From the NCBI GenBank assembly GCA_002291955.1, contig DBBA01000404.1:1-15043 (forward strand): a stretch of DNA of 15,043 bases, written 5' to 3'. The DNA comes from Rhodobacteraceae bacterium UBA996 (lineage in GTDB: Bacteria > Pseudomonadota > Alphaproteobacteria > Rhodobacterales > Rhodobacteraceae). The notes beneath the pieces were generated by a model, which did no database searches, was not told the DNA's origin, and saw only the letters and a list, made by a program, of their open reading frames with translations. Position numbers and translations under genes: made by a program. This document shows, piece after piece, positions 14,313-15,043 of the stretch (positions are counted from its first letter, which is position 1; every line of letters starts with the position of its first letter).

Positions 14313-15043
14313 TCAGAACAAGGACCCTTGCGGATCGTCGCGCGGACCCCGCGGGCGCCGTGGCGCAAGGGTCGTGACGGGAAGGCGGCCGTCCCGGAAC
14401 TCGATCTCCAGCGCCGCTGCTCCTGCCGCCGCATCGCGCGAGGTCACCACCAGCCCGGCGCCCCGGACCACCGCATAGCCGCGGCCGAGGGTCTGCACGT
14501 AGCCAAGCGACAGGCGCAGGCGGTCAAGCGCCGCCAGACGGTCGCGCAGGACGGCGGTCCTTGTCGCGGGGGCGGTCCGCAGCCGCTGCGCGACCGCGGC
14601 AAGGTCGGCCCGAGCGCGGACGAGTGCCGCAGCTTCGGCCCGCAGCCGCGCACCCCGGGCCGCGGCAAGCCGTGCCGACAGGTCTGCCAGCCGCTGCGCC
14701 CGCCGTGTGGCCGCATCGCGCAGAAGCGCGGGCCGCAGGGCCGCACCGGCGCGCGCCAGCACCACATGCAGCCGCTGCACGCCCGCCACCAGCGCCGCGG
14801 GCAGGCGCCCGGCCAACGCATCCAGCCGCTGCGCGGGACCTTCGGTCAGCCGGTCTGGCCGGGGCAGCGCGCGGGACAGGTCCGCCAGCCGCTGCCGCCT
14901 GAGCATCAGCGCCCGCGCGGCGGCCCGGGTCATCCGCTGGCCGAGGTCGCCGGTCGCCGCCAGCAGGTCCGGCCGCACCGGCACGGCCATTTCGGCGGCC
15001 GCGGTGGGGGTCGGCGCGCGCCGGTCGGCGGCAAAGTCGATCA
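14313..15043 (-). CDS. xseA: Exonuclease VII large subunit, C-terminal part (truncated by window edge)
   Basis: The last 242 codons of xseA; the upstream part lies beyond the right edge. Exonuclease VII degrades single-stranded DNA to oligonucleotides as a complex of XseA with many small XseB subunits. Visible here are the end of the catalytic domain (DFAADRRAPTPTAAAEMAVP), the long Arg/Ala/Leu-rich coiled-coil region (about 150 residues, with recurring QRLADLSARL-like helices), the LGYVQTLGRGYAVVRG motif typical of the XseA C-terminus, and a terminal QGSLF. The internal ATG at 14990 is not the start, because the reading frame and family sequence continue through it to 15043. The N-terminal OB-fold domain is not in the window. 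Confidence 0.93.
   Translation of the reverse strand, partial: IDFAADRRAPTPTAAAEMAVPVRPDLLAATGDLGQRMTRAAARALMLRRQRLADLSRALPRPDRLTEGPAQRLDALAGRLPAALVAGVQRLHVVLARAGAALRPALLRDAATRRAQRLADLSARLAAARGARLRAEAAALVRARADLAAVAQRLRTAPATRTAVLRDRLAALDRLRLSLGYVQTLGRGYAVVRGAGLVVTSRDAAAGAAALEIEFRDGRLPVTTLAPRRPRGPRDDPQGSLF

Noticed and set aside
13519..14434. Minus-strand frames across the tandem arrays that give repetitive Gly/Trp/Arg or Ser/Ala/Arg peptides
   Set aside because: The 14- and 17-bp periods are not multiples of three, so the peptide repeats are a by-product of the DNA repeats. No ribosome binding site or family resemblance was found.
14313..14990. A complete 225-residue protein starting at the ATG at 14990
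   Set aside because: The frame continues upstream to the window edge with recognisable XseA sequence, so this ATG is internal.

Overview
The window is GC-rich chromosomal DNA with the gene repertoire and codon use of an alphaproteobacterium, most probably a member of the Rhodobacteraceae (Paracoccus/Rhodobacter-like). This placement is inferred. It rests on a long acidic protein with the N-terminal and C-terminal blocks I associate with Rhodobacterales, on a small TTG-started thiamine pyrophosphokinase, and on a dispersed intergenic repeat of a type I recall from this family. No rRNA, tRNA, insertion sequence or CRISPR array was seen.

Left part (1-4000). A membrane-anchored protein runs off the left edge on the minus strand. 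A minus-strand pair follows: a Tat-exported periplasmic glucan biosynthesis protein (opgG/mdoG) and, 49 bp downstream of it, a small soluble family 2 glycosyltransferase. Divergent from opgG on the plus strand is an endonuclease/exonuclease/phosphatase-fold hydrolase with all its catalytic residues visible.

Middle (3994-9330). A minus-strand cytochrome b561 stands back to back with a tightly packed four-gene plus-strand operon. The operon encodes a CDP-alcohol phosphatidyltransferase, a membrane sulfatase/LTA-synthase-like phosphotransferase, a YbhN/LPG-synthase-TM-type flippase-like protein and a family 4 glycosyltransferase. Together these look like a cell-envelope glycolipid or phospho-alcohol decoration pathway, and this is the most interesting candidate system here. 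The segment is bracketed by two direct copies of a ~107-bp hairpin-rich repeat, each starting immediately after the stop codon of a plus-strand gene (3994-4100 and 9225-9330).

Right part (9371-15043). An EamA/DMT transporter converges on, and overlaps by 26 bp, a thiamine pyrophosphokinase. Divergent from the latter is an 816-residue, extremely acidic, probably disordered protein with conserved-looking ends. It is followed by about 740 bp without a convincing gene. That stretch is filled by two unrelated degenerate tandem arrays, one with a strict 14-bp period (about 20 units) and one with a strict 17-bp period (about 7 units). The window ends in the C-terminal half of the exonuclease VII large subunit (xseA) on the minus strand.

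Many very long antisense open frames, some over 1000 codons, are by-products of the high GC content and are not annotated.
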